Source: Acanthaster planci (lineage: Eukaryota; Echinodermata; Asteroidea; Valvatida; Acanthasteridae). Taken from it: a stretch of DNA of 57,575 bases. Made by a program: the position numbers and the translations under genes. Location: positions 895,434 to 953,008 of the forward strand of contig NW_019091414.1 of the NCBI RefSeq assembly GCF_001949145.1, given 5' to 3'. Below are positions 57,552 to 57,575 of this stretch, piece by piece; positions within the stretch are counted from its first letter, which is position 1, and every line of letters begins with the position of its first letter. Under the pieces are notes generated by a model. That model saw nothing but the letters and a program-made list of their open reading frames with translations. It was not told where the DNA came from and searched no databases.

Positions 57552-57575
57552 GCTTATAAGGTTTTTTCGCAAGCT

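Overview
This is a stretch of animal nuclear DNA. Every protein-coding gene I can support is split by GT-AG introns (one GC-AG), and the spaces between and inside genes are full of decayed LINE fragments, tRNA-derived SINEs, fold-back elements and small DNA transposons. The many TACATGTA/GTACATGTAC palindromes, moderate AT-richness, introns mostly of a few hundred bases to about 1.5 kb, and two 'nose resistant to fluoxetine'-type acyltransferases side by side suggest a marine invertebrate. I lean towards an invertebrate deuterostome such as an echinoderm, but the sequence does not prove this. There are no prokaryotic features (operons, CRISPR arrays, phage).

Layout: 1-3481 is repeat-rich intergenic DNA with two LINE reverse-transcriptase remnants and two tandem repeats. 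3482-15846 (+) is NRF-6-like acyltransferase A, 15 exons, 734 aa. 15847-22172 lies between converging genes and holds fold-back elements and a TTAA-flanked piggyBac-like element. 22173-32108 (-) is NRF-6-like acyltransferase B, 15 exons, 758 aa, with the same 14 intron phases as A: a tail-to-tail duplicate pair. 32109-33894 is a divergent upstream region. 33895-38295 (+) is an omega-class glutathione transferase of six exons, with an apparent one-base deletion in the last exon. 38296-44138 is intergenic with a hAT-like element and a SINE. 44139-50885 (-) is a MATCAP/KIAA0895-type (DUF1704) metallopeptidase, five exons, 555 aa, whose first intron contains a 2.5-kb satellite-like array with repeated CRE palindromes. 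52556-55722 (-) is adenine phosphoribosyltransferase, five exons, 215 aa. The window ends in a tRNA-Thr(AGT)-derived SINE head at about 57478-57551.

How the genes relate: the two acyltransferases are clear tandem-inverted paralogues. The other three (thiol/redox transferase, tubulin detyrosinase, purine salvage) are unrelated in function and look like ordinary neighbours. All exon boundaries were read by eye from splice-site sequence, reading frame and agreement between paralogues or with remembered family features. No alignment or transcript data were available. I see no clear sign of a wholly new gene system; the least explained structures are the CRE-bearing array in the MATCAP intron, the fold-back families, and a possible divergent first exon at 51260.
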